A stretch of 38,125 nucleotides of DNA from an uncultured Flaviramulus sp. (GTDB taxonomy: Bacteria; Bacteroidota; Bacteroidia; Flavobacteriales; Flavobacteriaceae). This document shows, in pieces, positions 1 to 6,832 of this stretch. The stretch covers positions 1 to 38,125 of the forward strand of contig CANKVS010000041.1 of the NCBI GenBank assembly GCA_947487155.1. The letters are read 5' to 3'. The notes under the pieces were generated by a model, which ran no database searches, was not told where the DNA came from, and worked only from the letters and a program-made list of their open reading frames with translations. Each line of letters opens with the position of its first letter. The first letter of the stretch is position 1. Made by a program: the position numbers and the translations under genes.

Positions 1-77
1 CCAGCAATTAAATTTGAAACGCAAAATACAACGCAATTAGCTTTGTTTTTATAAATCCTTACATCGAACTCAGGTTA

Positions 78-107
78 ATAAAAATAGTATTTTTTTTACA
101 CATTGTT
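78..107. repeat. attC-like site A, right arm only
   Basis: An AT-rich arm ends in TACACATTGTT, the same right-end signature (TAyAC, 3 nt, GTT) as the other sites. The matching left arm is not in the window. With the 124-bp spacing of the other sites, its AAC core would fall about 16 bases before base 1. Confidence 0.6.
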
Positions 108-162
108 AGCGCACGTTATTTAATTTTTCTTACAGACTTGATTTTTTAAAGCGCAAAATTAT

Positions 163-296
163 GCCGTACTGAAAATCAGTCCGCCGTGACAGTTGCATTT
201 TGATTGGCGTCAGTCCGTTTTTTTTCTTTTTTAAGGGTTTTGATTTGCCGTACACAAGGTCAGTCGTACGTAACAGTTGCGCTTTGCTTTGGTCGG
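163..296. repeat. Two imperfect 50-bp direct repeats in cassette 1
   Basis: Copies at about 163-213 and 247-296 share GCCGTAC, then a CAGTC-containing block, then a GT(G/A)ACAGTTGC block, then a T-rich stretch ending in a GTC(A)G(T) motif. They lie in the only cassette without a recognisable gene. Function unknown. Confidence 0.5.
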
Positions 297-386
297 AAAT
301 CGTATGAGTGAGAATTGTTTTTTACTTTTTAAACCACTTTTAAGCGATTTTAAAATTTTTTCAGAGCCGAGTGAGTAATGTGTGCT

Positions 387-510
387 AACGGTCTCGTATA
401 AGAATAGTAGCGGATTTTCAAGCACTAACTTTCCGGTTAAACACAGACCTTTTTTATATTAACTTAATTTCGTTTTAGCGATTAAACCGCTATTATTTTT
501 ATACATTGTT
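387..510. repeat. attC-like site B (124 bp)
   Basis: Left core AAC (387-389), 6-nt spacer, left arm 396-413, loop 414-486, right arm 487-504, 3-nt spacer ATT, right core GTT (508-510). The 18-nt arms pair completely on the plus strand if two G.T wobbles (stem positions 7 and 12) are allowed; on the minus strand these are A.C mismatches. The loop carries a TTTCCGGTT-type motif. Site F (8767-8890) is identical. Confidence 0.85.
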
Positions 511-542
511 GTACACTGGCTTTTTCTTTCCGCAAACTTGCT

Positions 543-630
543 AGCGTTGGCAAAGACATACTCTTTTGCAATTTTTGGTTTGTGTGTTGGCTGAAGCGAA
601 TTGCAAATGTGTATGGCTTTAAGCGTTGGC
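543..630. repeat. Hairpin flanked by AGCGTTGGC direct repeats
   Basis: Inverted arms at about 552-574 and 598-620 (most positions pair) lie between two AGCGTTGGC copies at 543-551 and 622-630. The second copy forms the last codons of the methyltransferase gene (its C-terminal ANA). It may act as a transcription terminator for the operon or be the remnant of a further site type. A related structure occurs at 4295-4371. Confidence 0.55.
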
Positions 631-1386
631 ATTTTCAGTCAAATATTCCGCCTGTGCTTCTTTAAATATTCTTAACTGATTGTTTTGTTCAATTAATATT
701 TCATTCAGTTCGTGAGTTTCTTTTTCTTGATTCGGAAACTGAATTGAATATGCACTTGGGATTGATGTTTCTACCTTTACATTTGGTAAATGTTCCTTAA
801 TTTTCTCTAATGATTTTTCAAAATAATTTTCACTTATTTCGCAAGCAGTTAAACTAATTCCTGCATTATAGCAAGCGATAGCAATTGTTCCACTTCCTAA
901 ATGTGTGTCAAGTATTTTGTCTCCTTGTTTAGCATACATTTTAAGTAGCCAATTATAAAGGTCAAGTGGCTTTTGAGTTGGATGAGTTTTATTTCTATTT
1001 TTTCTAACGCTATAGTGAAAAATTTTAGCAGGTCTATCTAATGAAGACCAAGCCATTTCAGCCATTGCAAAATTGTTAAGTGATTCAGGTTGTTTTTTGT
1101 CCCAAATTATATAACCTTTATTGTATTCACTCCTTAACCACAATTGTCCAAAATAATTACCACCCCAAATAATTTGGTTTTTTGAAACACGGAAAAGTTC
1201 ATTAAAATATTCATCATTGGGTTTTACATCCCATTGTGCATATTCTTTCATATTAAATTTTCTATCTCCACCTCTTTTAGTTTTGTTTAAAATCCCATAA
1301 GGTGGGTCAACAATTGCCAAATCAAAATAATTATCAGGATATCTTGACATTAAATCCATATTGTTCTCTCTTGTAATTGATATCAT
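619..1386 (-). CDS. Site-specific DNA methyltransferase (N6-adenine or N4-cytosine), beta-type
   Basis: A SAM-dependent amino-methyltransferase, 255 aa from the start chosen here. The catalytic motif DPPY is at residues 27-30, HPTQKP at 135-140, and the SAM-binding motif, here HLGSGT rather than FxGxG, at about 162-167. The order catalytic motif, then SAM motif is typical of the beta group. The frame is open to an upstream ATG at 1419, but the ATG at 1386 follows the endonuclease stop by a few bases and gives the usual N-terminus with DPPY close to residue 30. It is the last gene of a four-gene operon with an endonuclease and a C5 methyltransferase. Two methyltransferases with one nuclease suggest an asymmetric recognition site with each strand protected separately. 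The target sequence cannot be read from the gene. An identical copy lies at 8999-9766. Confidence 0.88.
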   Translation of the reverse strand: MISITRENNMDLMSRYPDNYFDLAIVDPPYGILNKTKRGGDRKFNMKEYAQWDVKPNDEYFNELFRVSKNQIIWGGNYFGQLWLRSEYNKGYIIWDKKQPESLNNFAMAEMAWSSLDRPAKIFHYSVRKNRNKTHPTQKPLDLYNWLLKMYAKQGDKILDTHLGSGTIAIACYNAGISLTACEISENYFEKSLEKIKEHLPNVKVETSIPSAYSIQFPNQEKETHELNEILIEQNNQLRIFKEAQAEYLTENANA

Positions 1387-1393
1387 AATTATC

Positions 1394-2842
1394 TTATCTT
1401 TTTGTAGCGAACCTTTCAATAGTCATATTTGAAATGTTTTTACTAATGTCGGTTCCTAAATTATTTGTGATTATTGAGTCAAAGTCCTCAAAATCTATTT
1501 CTCTTATATCGTTGTCTATATTGTTGTATAAATATTCTGAAAAGGTACTCGCTCGAATTATAACTATTGGCGAAGCCTGAATATCTTGTAGAACAGCAGG
1601 TACGTATCTTGGTGCAACTACAATAGTATATTCTCCGCCAATTTTATCTCTATGACCAGCTAATCTACCTGAATTTATGCCAGAGAGTTTGTTTTTAGTC
1701 GATTTTGCATCTACTGCAAACTTTTTCTTTTTTGTGAGATATAGGCATTCAATATCTGTATTACCTGCACCACCAATTTTTTCAGCTTCTACATTGTAGA
1801 ACATATTGAAGCCATCTGTAAGTGCATCTTCAAATAAATAGGCTTCTTTACCATCATTGTTATTTGAATATTGCTCAATTAATTTAGGTAGATTTAGCAA
1901 TTTAAGTTTTAATTCATTTTCAACCTCACCAATTGAATCAAGTAAAATTCTAGGGTAGAAGCTATAAATCTCTTTGATAACATCTATTTTTAATCTTTCA
2001 GGGTCATTTAATAAAAGAGGTTTTTCTAAAAATGAATAATTTGTTTCTAGGTTATTAACCAGTTCTTTTAATTGAGTTGGAATTTCTACAATATTTCTAG
2101 TTACTTTTCTAAAGGTCTTTGTTGTGCCGTGTTGAAGTTTACAGATTAATTCTCCTTGAGTTTTTTCTAAAACACCTGCACCTGAAAATAATGTTGAAAC
2201 ATAATAATCCCACTCATAAGCAGAATTTACATAAGCGTGTCTATCTTCTTGAAATTTTTCAGCTAATTCTTCGTTGGATAGCTCTCTTAAATCTAATATT
2301 TCTTTTACTAGTTCTTCATAAATATCTGTAGTTATTTCTTGAATAAATACAACTATGTATGCAACTTCAAAAGCAAAAAGTTTGTTTGCTAATCTCGAAT
2401 CTGAAAGTAATTTAAAAATTAACCTAAAAGGATATAATTGAAAATCTTTTTTTGTTCCACTATGCGGATGCTGATATTGAACAGCCCATAACATTGTTAA
2501 GAATATTTTCGAAGACTTTTCTTTATCCTCTATATGTTTTAAGAAAAGATTTCCCAGAGGGCTGTATAAAAATCTGTCATCACCATCAACTTTAGCTTGG
2601 TAACCAAACATATAATATGATAGCTGATTGATTTTATGATTTATAGCATCAAGTGGCATATCAGGATTTCTTTCACTATATAATCCAACTTCACGTAATT
2701 TTAAATTTAGACGAGCTTTTTCATCTTTCGAAATTGCCGTTTTGGAAATTGATTTTAAAAACTCTGCAACTGAACATAACAGTTTAAAGTCACTTATGTG
2801 GCGATATAAAATCCACTTTTTGCTATCTATTCTTAATGTCAT
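1394..2842 (-). CDS. Probable Type IIS restriction endonuclease (AlwI-like)
   Basis: 482 aa, between two DNA methyltransferase genes. The C-terminal part has a PD-(D/E)xK-like core: E338 in LFEDAL, a glycine-rich turn GGAGNTD with D363, then FAVDAK with D378 and K380. The large N-terminal part is helical with no motif I recognise and may hold target recognition. The overall pattern recalls the AlwI family of Type IIS enzymes, but that assignment is from memory of the family and is moderate. The gap to the C5 methyltransferase upstream is 2 bases, so the genes are almost certainly cotranscribed. Expected role: cutting unmodified incoming DNA. An identical copy lies at 9774-11222. Confidence 0.7.
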   Translation of the reverse strand: MTLRIDSKKWILYRHISDFKLLCSVAEFLKSISKTAISKDEKARLNLKLREVGLYSERNPDMPLDAINHKINQLSYYMFGYQAKVDGDDRFLYSPLGNLFLKHIEDKEKSSKIFLTMLWAVQYQHPHSGTKKDFQLYPFRLIFKLLSDSRLANKLFAFEVAYIVVFIQEITTDIYEELVKEILDLRELSNEELAEKFQEDRHAYVNSAYEWDYYVSTLFSGAGVLEKTQGELICKLQHGTTKTFRKVTRNIVEIPTQLKELVNNLETNYSFLEKPLLLNDPERLKIDVIKEIYSFYPRILLDSIGEVENELKLKLLNLPKLIEQYSNNNDGKEAYLFEDALTDGFNMFYNVEAEKIGGAGNTDIECLYLTKKKKFAVDAKSTKNKLSGINSGRLAGHRDKIGGEYTIVVAPRYVPAVLQDIQASPIVIIRASTFSEYLYNNIDNDIREIDFEDFDSIITNNLGTDISKNISNMTIERFATKR

Positions 2843-2844
2843 TA

Positions 2845-3897
2845 TTAATTATGAATCTGTTCAACAATTTTTTTTATTAGCAAAGGAGGAATACACTCAC
2901 CAATACATTTTCGTATTAAAAGCTCATTGGTGTCATTTGGAATATTCCAATCAGCAGGTAAAGAAGATAAAAGCATTAGTTCTAATGGTGTCAAAACCCT
3001 TGCATCAGAATACAATCCACTTGATAATTTTCTTCCTGGATGAACATTTAATTGTGAGCTTATTGCATCATTTCTCATTGTTATTGTTGGTGCAGGTTCA
3101 TCCCATTTAATTCTGCGATACGTAGTATTGTAGCTTTTGATTCTATCTCCGTTTTCTTTAGAAGGAAAATGTATTTTATTTTCGAATGCTGTTTTACCTG
3201 TTGGTGTATTTTGCATCCAAGTAATATGTCTTTCATTGTGTTTTCTGGCAAAATGCCATTTTACATCTGATTTTTCATTTGCTTCAATGCTAGGAAGATG
3301 ACTAATTGCATCTTCAACTGTAATTATATTTTCAGTTGTTGGGGAATTCCATTTTAGTCCTTTTTTATACATTTTTATAATTGCACGAACTCTTCTTTGA
3401 GGAACTCCAAATAATTGCGCATCATATTCTTCCGCTTCTATTTGATATTTGTCTTTAAAAAGAGCAGACAATATGTCTATGATTTTCATCAACTTTCCTT
3501 GAAATGGCAATTCGATTTTAAAAAAAGTCGGTACGTTTTCAATTAAAACATAACTTGGGTTCTTTTTTTCAATAAACTCTATTATCCTAAAAACTAGAAA
3601 ATTTCTTTCATCATTTAACATTTGATTTTTACTTCTATTTTTTCCAGCTACACTCATTCCTTGGCAAGGTGGTGATGCTATTAAAAAATCTAAATTATCA
3701 GATGATGATTTAAGAATATGATTAAATATTTTTTCATTTTGAATATCGCCAGTTATCATATTACAATCTTTATTGACTGAACGATATAAATTCGCACGTT
3801 CTTCTAAAAGCTCATTTGCAACTGTAATATTAACACCTATCTCATTAAAATAAGTTTCTGAAATTCCAGCACTTGAAAATAAAGATGTTCCTATCAT
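2845..3897 (-). CDS. DNA (cytosine-5)-methyltransferase of the restriction-modification cassette
   Basis: 350 aa with the ordered C5 methyltransferase motifs: SAM loop SLFSSAG near residues 5-11, catalytic SPPCQG with Cys78, ENV at 120-122, QRRVRAI (motif VIII), PAPTITMR before the target region, and the C-terminal IGECIPP motif X. It overlaps the upstream HTH gene by 4 bases (ATGA) and precedes the endonuclease by 2, so a single operon is clear. It would protect one strand of an asymmetric site while the amino-methyltransferase protects the other. An identical copy lies at 11225-12277. Confidence 0.93.
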   Translation of the reverse strand: MIGTSLFSSAGISETYFNEIGVNITVANELLEERANLYRSVNKDCNMITGDIQNEKIFNHILKSSSDNLDFLIASPPCQGMSVAGKNRSKNQMLNDERNFLVFRIIEFIEKKNPSYVLIENVPTFFKIELPFQGKLMKIIDILSALFKDKYQIEAEEYDAQLFGVPQRRVRAIIKMYKKGLKWNSPTTENIITVEDAISHLPSIEANEKSDVKWHFARKHNERHITWMQNTPTGKTAFENKIHFPSKENGDRIKSYNTTYRRIKWDEPAPTITMRNDAISSQLNVHPGRKLSSGLYSDARVLTPLELMLLSSLPADWNIPNDTNELLIRKCIGECIPPLLIKKIVEQIHN

Positions 3898-4226
3898 TTG
3901 TTAAATTGTAATAAACCTTGTGTTGCTTTTGTGATTTTGTAATAATCTGCCTTCTCCTTTGCAAGATTTAAAAGGTCAGCAGTATTGTCTTTTTGGTAAA
4001 TTAATTCTGCAATTTTTTCACTTAAAAATTCTTTTTCTAGCTGTTGTATATCTAAACTGAAAATGTCGGCAAGTTTCGGAATTATATCTTCTGAAACATT
4101 TCGTTTATGATTTTCAATTTTTGAAAGTGTTGATTGGTCTATGTCCAAAGCAGCAGCAAGCTTTGTTAAAGTCAAATTATTTTCGATTCGTAGTTTATGA
4201 ATATACTCTCCAAATGTTTCTTTCAT
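3894..4226 (-). CDS. XRE-family HTH regulator (controller-like protein)
   Basis: 110 aa with a Cro/C1-type helix-turn-helix at about residues 8-62 (LTKLAAALDIDQSTLSKIE is the helix-turn-helix core) and a charged C-terminal helix. It is the first gene of the restriction-modification operon and overlaps the C5 methyltransferase by 4 bases. A perfect 16-bp palindrome (TTGACAATTTTGTCAA, 4245-4260) lies 19 bases upstream and overlaps a TAnnTTTG box, so autoregulation is likely. Controller proteins of restriction-modification systems delay nuclease expression on entry into a new host; that role is inferred from position. Confidence 0.8.
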   Translation of the reverse strand: MKETFGEYIHKLRIENNLTLTKLAAALDIDQSTLSKIENHKRNVSEDIIPKLADIFSLDIQQLEKEFLSEKIAELIYQKDNTADLLNLAKEKADYYKITKATQGLLQFNK

Positions 4227-4244
4227 CTTCTTGAATATTTTGCC

Positions 4245-4265
4245 TTGACAATTTTGTCAAATATA
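4245..4265 (-). promoter_or_regulatory. Operator palindrome over the -7 box of the restriction-modification operon
   Basis: TTGACAA-TT-TTGTCAA is a perfect inverted repeat (4245-4260). On the minus strand it overlaps TATATTTG (4258-4265), a match to the Bacteroidota -7 box. No convincing -33 element was found at the usual distance. This is the likely binding site of the HTH protein encoded just downstream. Confidence 0.65.
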
Positions 4266-4294
4266 GATAATATTATTCAAATTAGAGTGGTTTG

Positions 4295-4371
4295 AGCGTT
4301 GGGAAATTTTAGCTCTTTTGGTTTTTCGAGAGTTGGAGTTTAGCGTTGGCAAAAACCGAAAGTGCTAAAAT
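4295..4371. repeat. Second AGCGTTGG-flanked hairpin, promoter side of the cassette
   Basis: AGCGTTGGG (4295-4303), arm 4306-4326, AGCGTTGGC (4342-4350), arm 4351-4371. The 21-nt arms match at 19 positions in inverted orientation. It is related in motif and size to 543-630. It lies between site C and the operon promoter. Confidence 0.5.
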
Positions 4372-4396
4372 ATGCGGCTGGTTTCAGCTTGTGTAC

Positions 4397-4519
4397 AACG
4401 GTCTGGTGTATGAGTAGTAGCGGATTTCTACTTACAGACCTTTCGGTTTTTTACTCACCTTTGTTTTATATATAACTTTCGTTTTATCACTAAAACCGCT
4501 ATTACTTATACACATTGTT
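4397..4519. repeat. attC-like site C (123 bp)
   Basis: AAC core 4397-4399, 6-nt spacer, left arm 4406-4423, loop 4424-4495 containing TTTCGGTTT, right arm 4496-4513, ATT spacer, GTT core 4517-4519. G.T wobbles on the plus strand at stem positions 7 and 12, as in sites B and G. Confidence 0.85.
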
Positions 4520-4532
4520 AGCCACTGGCTTT

Positions 4533-4724
4533 TTATTTGGTCGTCTCCTTCCTGTCTGTTGAATAGTGAAGTATTACAACCAGAATTCCTATAACAATTA
4601 AAAGCCAATCTAATACACTCGCTTTAGAAGGATTAATTATTGTTGAAGCGATAAGCTTTCCTAAAAGAACTCCAAACATTAGCCATATTATTAAATTTTT
4701 CTTTTTACGAGTTAAACTTTTCAT
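4533..4724 (-). CDS. Small membrane protein, unknown function
   Basis: 63 aa with a basic N-terminus (KSLTRKKK) and two hydrophobic segments at about residues 11-28 and 38-54, consistent with a two-helix inner-membrane protein. I do not recognise the family. It starts 9 bases after the MarR gene stop and is probably cotranscribed with it as the last gene of the cassette. Confidence 0.6.
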   Translation of the reverse strand: MKSLTRKKKNLIIWLMFGVLLGKLIASTIINPSKASVLDWLLIVIGILVVILHYSTDRKETTK

Positions 4725-4733
4725 TCTTTTCTG

Positions 4734-5339
4734 CTATGTTTTTTCTACAAACTCTGGACAGTCCAATCTAATCTCTTGATTTAATAATTCCTTTTTAAGC
4801 AAATTACAGTAATCCGATTCTTGCTTTTTTTCATAAAACTTACATCCATAACAAGTTCGCTGCACACTCAATATTCCGTTACGATTTAAATTGTAAATCA
4901 GTTGACTTAAAGTACCAAATAAGCTCTCTAATTCGGATTGTGAAAAACTATCTACTTGTTTTTTTAGTGGATTTGAGAAATCGTAAGTTTGAGAAACAAT
5001 GTCATTTCCTAAATCAGATAATGATATGGAATAACTACGACTATCTGAAGATGAAAAATCTTTTACGATTAATTCCTTCTTATCTAGAATTCTAATTGCA
5101 TCACTTACAGTAGGCTTTGTTACGTTAAATTCTTTAGCAAGATGACTAACATTGCACAATTCTTGATTGTGAAAAGCTACGAATATGAGTATCTGAATTT
5201 GAATTGGGCTTAAACCAACCAATTTGGCTTTTTCCCATAGTAAGATTTTAAATACTTCCGAAACTCGTTCCATTCCTGCAACGATTTTACTCGAAATGTC
5301 TTTTTCTTGTTGTGCTGGGTTAAATGTACTTTCCTTCAT
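4734..5339 (-). CDS. MarR-family transcriptional regulator with C-terminal cysteine cluster
   Basis: 201 aa. The winged HTH lies at about residues 45-110 (SHLAKEFNVTKPTVSDAIRI is the recognition region). The C-terminal 45 residues carry four cysteines: CYGC, then DYCNLL, then LDCPEF, a spacing that suits an Fe-S cluster or a bound metal. This points to redox or metal sensing, but the ligand is inference. Three near-identical palindromes resembling TTAGGAATCCTAA sit upstream of this gene and of two other transcription units in the same cassette, so it probably represses itself and its neighbours. A TAACTTTG -7 box (5372-5379) overlaps its own operator. Confidence 0.88.
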   Translation of the reverse strand: MKESTFNPAQQEKDISSKIVAGMERVSEVFKILLWEKAKLVGLSPIQIQILIFVAFHNQELCNVSHLAKEFNVTKPTVSDAIRILDKKELIVKDFSSSDSRSYSISLSDLGNDIVSQTYDFSNPLKKQVDSFSQSELESLFGTLSQLIYNLNRNGILSVQRTCYGCKFYEKKQESDYCNLLKKELLNQEIRLDCPEFVEKT

Positions 5340-5340
5340 A

Positions 5341-5372
5341 AAAAAAAGCCTGTCAAAATTTGTTCGACAGGC
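5341..5372 (-). terminator. Rho-independent terminator directly before the MarR gene
   Basis: On the minus strand GCCTGTC (5372-5366) pairs with GACAGGC (5354-5348), followed by eight T (5347-5340) and then the MarR ATG at 5339. It would stop read-through from the DUF2024 unit. The MarR promoter's own start should fall inside the hairpin, so its own transcript would not form it. Confidence 0.7.
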
Positions 5373-5389
5373 AAAGTTAGTAATCCTAA
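5372..5389 (-). promoter_or_regulatory. MarR promoter with overlapping operator
   Basis: The -7 box TAACTTTG (minus strand, 5379-5372) overlaps an imperfect palindrome TTAGTAATCCTAA (5377-5389), a variant of the TTAGGAATCCTAA motif found upstream of the other two units of this cassette. Confidence 0.65.
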
Positions 5390-5394
5390 TTAAA

Positions 5395-5658
5395 TTAGTT
5401 GCAATTTTCCATTTCTATTATGAAATAACCTTTGTTTTCAATTGATGAGACTATTTCTTCTGTTGCCTGTTCAATATGGCACAGACGACATTCATTTGAG
5501 GTCAATTGCCCTGTTTTAAAAGACTTTGTCTTTAGGTAACTTTTCCCAAAATTGAATATCTTTTGCTCATTGGTTATATTATCAGGAACAAGAATATCAA
5601 AATGCATAATGTTACCATCTTCTTTTTTTACGTAAGTGTCCCAAACTGCTACTTTCAT
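5395..5658 (-). CDS. DUF2024-family protein
   Basis: 87 aa, full length for DUF2024. The N-terminus MKVAVWDTYV and the FDILVP strand are typical, and the C-terminal half has CRLCH with two cysteines. The molecular role of the family is unknown to me. It follows the secreted-protein gene by 4 bases, so the two are cotranscribed. Its presence in a MarR/thioredoxin-like module suggests a part in the same stress response; that is inference. Confidence 0.8.
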   Translation of the reverse strand: MKVAVWDTYVKKEDGNIMHFDILVPDNITNEQKIFNFGKSYLKTKSFKTGQLTSNECRLCHIEQATEEIVSSIENKGYFIIEMENCN

Positions 5659-5662
5659 CTTA

Positions 5663-6385
5663 TTAATTCTTTACTTTATAAGGTAACGTCAAATCTACAC
5701 TTGCTACGCTAAGAACTTCGTACACTCCGAGCATAGGTAAATTTTCGTTACTTGTATTTACTTTCATAAATGCAGTAACACCATCATAACTAAAGTCTGT
5801 TCTATTGTTCATACGATAATCTGGCACAATTACCTTTATTGTATTGCTTTTAGCAGTAACAGGATATCCTGGTGAATCCATATACATTGGCATTTCTGGA
5901 TTTGTTGGTGGTAAAACAACGGTTTCATCCCCTTTCTTAAATTGTTTTACCGAGAGTCCTCCTTTAACTCTTTTATCTTCGTGAAGTATCACCCAATGAG
6001 GATGCCAAATAACACCATCGTTATTATATATTTGGTCGCTATTTTCATCCCAGAGAGGTGTATCATCAAAATCGGGATGTGAAGTAAGCGCAAGAGCAAC
6101 AATTCCGTCTGTCTGATTAAAGCCAACATCAGTAGGTTTTAAACTTGTAGGAAAAACATAGCCTAAAACGGGTGCGCCATCAAGTTGACCGACTTTAGTT
6201 GGTGTTGTCTTTCCTGCTGTTCCATCTACAGTTATTTCCCAAATGGTAACTCCTAAATCGGGTTTGTGTGTTACACTAACTTCATCGATTTTGAAATTAT
6301 CATTTTTATATTCGCTTTCTTGAGCACAAGAATTTGTTGTGTACAAAAGCATCGTTGTTGATAGTAATAATAGTATTGATTTCAT
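5663..6385 (-). CDS. Secreted or lipid-anchored protein, unknown function
   Basis: 240 aa. The N-terminus MKSILLLLSTTMLLYTTNSC is a signal sequence; Cys20 could be the lipidated residue, although the preceding TNS is a weak lipobox. The mature part is rich in strands, with conserved-looking blocks GVTIWEITVDG and VIWHPHWVILHEDKRVKGGL, the latter a histidine-rich stretch. I do not recognise the family. It has its own MarR-type operator at 6422-6434. Confidence 0.75.
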   Translation of the reverse strand: MKSILLLLSTTMLLYTTNSCAQESEYKNDNFKIDEVSVTHKPDLGVTIWEITVDGTAGKTTPTKVGQLDGAPVLGYVFPTSLKPTDVGFNQTDGIVALALTSHPDFDDTPLWDENSDQIYNNDGVIWHPHWVILHEDKRVKGGLSVKQFKKGDETVVLPPTNPEMPMYMDSPGYPVTAKSNTIKVIVPDYRMNNRTDFSYDGVTAFMKVNTSNENLPMLGVYEVLSVASVDLTLPYKVKN

Positions 6386-6403
6386 TTTGATTTGTTTTAA
6401 GAA

Positions 6404-6435
6404 GTTAGGACTCCATTAATATTAGGAATCCTAAC
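6404..6435 (-). promoter_or_regulatory. Double MarR-type operator upstream of the secreted-protein gene
   Basis: A perfect palindrome TTAGGAATCCTAA (6422-6434) lies next to a degenerate copy beginning GTTAGGACTCCA (6404-6415). On the minus strand the perfect copy lies between AATG and TATTAATG, which could be a weak -33/-7 pair with an 18-nt spacer. It is the same motif as at 5377-5389 and 6730-6742. Confidence 0.6.
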
Positions 6436-6450
6436 TATGCATTTTAAAAA

Positions 6451-6684
6451 TTAGCCTTTTACATCTGCCATTGACGCACCAAAGTTGATGTGTAATGTGT
6501 TTCCGTTTGGTGTAACTAAAGCTGGAACAGAGTTTACTCCTGCTTTTTCTGCTTCTGAAATTCTGTTTCGGTCTTCTCCAATGTTTACGACTTCAACATT
6601 TTCAACTCCGACTAAATTTACGATATCGTGTTCTGCACTTACACAAACTGGACATCCTGCGTGATAGAAAATTGATTTACTCAT
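6451..6684 (-). CDS. Small thioredoxin/glutaredoxin-like protein
   Basis: 77 aa thioredoxin-fold protein with the active-site pair CPVC (residues 11-14) and the cis-proline loop NSVPALV at about residue 52. Length and motif fit small glutaredoxin-like proteins that reduce disulfides or handle thiol adducts in the cytoplasm; no signal peptide is seen. It is first in the cassette's transcription order and has a textbook promoter with an operator inside the spacer (6721-6751), so it is likely induced when the MarR protein is released. Confidence 0.85.
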   Translation of the reverse strand: MSKSIFYHAGCPVCVSAEHDIVNLVGVENVEVVNIGEDRNRISEAEKAGVNSVPALVTPNGNTLHINFGASMADVKG

Positions 6685-6720
6685 TTTATTATATTTTTAG
6701 ATTAATGCATTATTGCAATA

Positions 6721-6751
6721 CAAATATAGTAAGGAATCCTAACTATACAAA
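6721..6751 (-). promoter_or_regulatory. Consensus promoter with MarR operator inside the 19-bp spacer
   Basis: On the minus strand: TTTG (6751-6748), exactly 19 bases, then TATATTTG (6728-6721), matching the Bacteroidota -33/-7 consensus. The spacer holds the palindrome TAAGGAATCCTAA (6730-6742). A repressor bound there would block the polymerase directly. Confidence 0.8.
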
Positions 6752-6832
6752 TTTTGAATCAATTTTTTTTGAAATGGGGAAGTGGATTTTTAATCGAGTG
6801 TTGGTTGCGTGCAGTATTTTCGGCTTGTGGCT

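Larger units (their letters stand above)
1..386 (-). mobile_element. Cassette 1 (partial, left edge), no clear gene
   Basis: This is the region between the right core of an incomplete site (GTT at 105-107) and the left core of the next (AAC at 387-389). Its ends match each other in inverted orientation: GTTAGCGCAC on the left and GTTAGCACAC on the reverse strand at the right, 9 of 10. I see no convincing gene. An open frame over 231-425 runs through the recombination site and is not credible. The content is mainly a pair of imperfect 50-bp direct repeats (163-213 and 247-296). It may encode a small RNA or be a gene-less cassette. Confidence 0.6.
387..4396 (-). mobile_element. Cassette 2: restriction-modification cassette, copy 1 (4,010 bp)
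   Basis: The unit runs from the AAC core at 387 to the base before the AAC core at 4397. It contains site B and four minus-strand genes: HTH regulator, C5 methyltransferase, endonuclease and adenine/cytosine-N4 methyltransferase. Its ends are inverted copies of GTTGTACAC (508-516 and 4391-4399). It is duplicated at 8767-12776. All four proteins are identical between copies and I saw no base difference in the stretches compared. Confidence 0.85.
4397..6832 (-). mobile_element. Cassette 3: MarR / thioredoxin-like five-gene cassette (2,436 bp)
   Basis: Bounded by the AAC cores at 4397 and 6833. Its ends are inverted copies of GTTAGCCAC (4517-4525 and 6827-6835). It carries five minus-strand genes and three copies of a palindrome that is probably the operator of its own MarR protein, so it is a self-regulated operon rather than a promoterless single gene. 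Confidence 0.8.

Noticed and set aside
231..425. 64-codon minus-strand open frame at the left edge
   Set aside because: It starts inside recombination site B and runs through a repeat-containing, low-complexity stretch with no protein-like composition.
2119..3110. Plus-strand open frames within the endonuclease and methyltransferase genes
   Set aside because: They are antisense to genes with clear motifs, and show leucine/histidine-rich translation typical of shadow frames.
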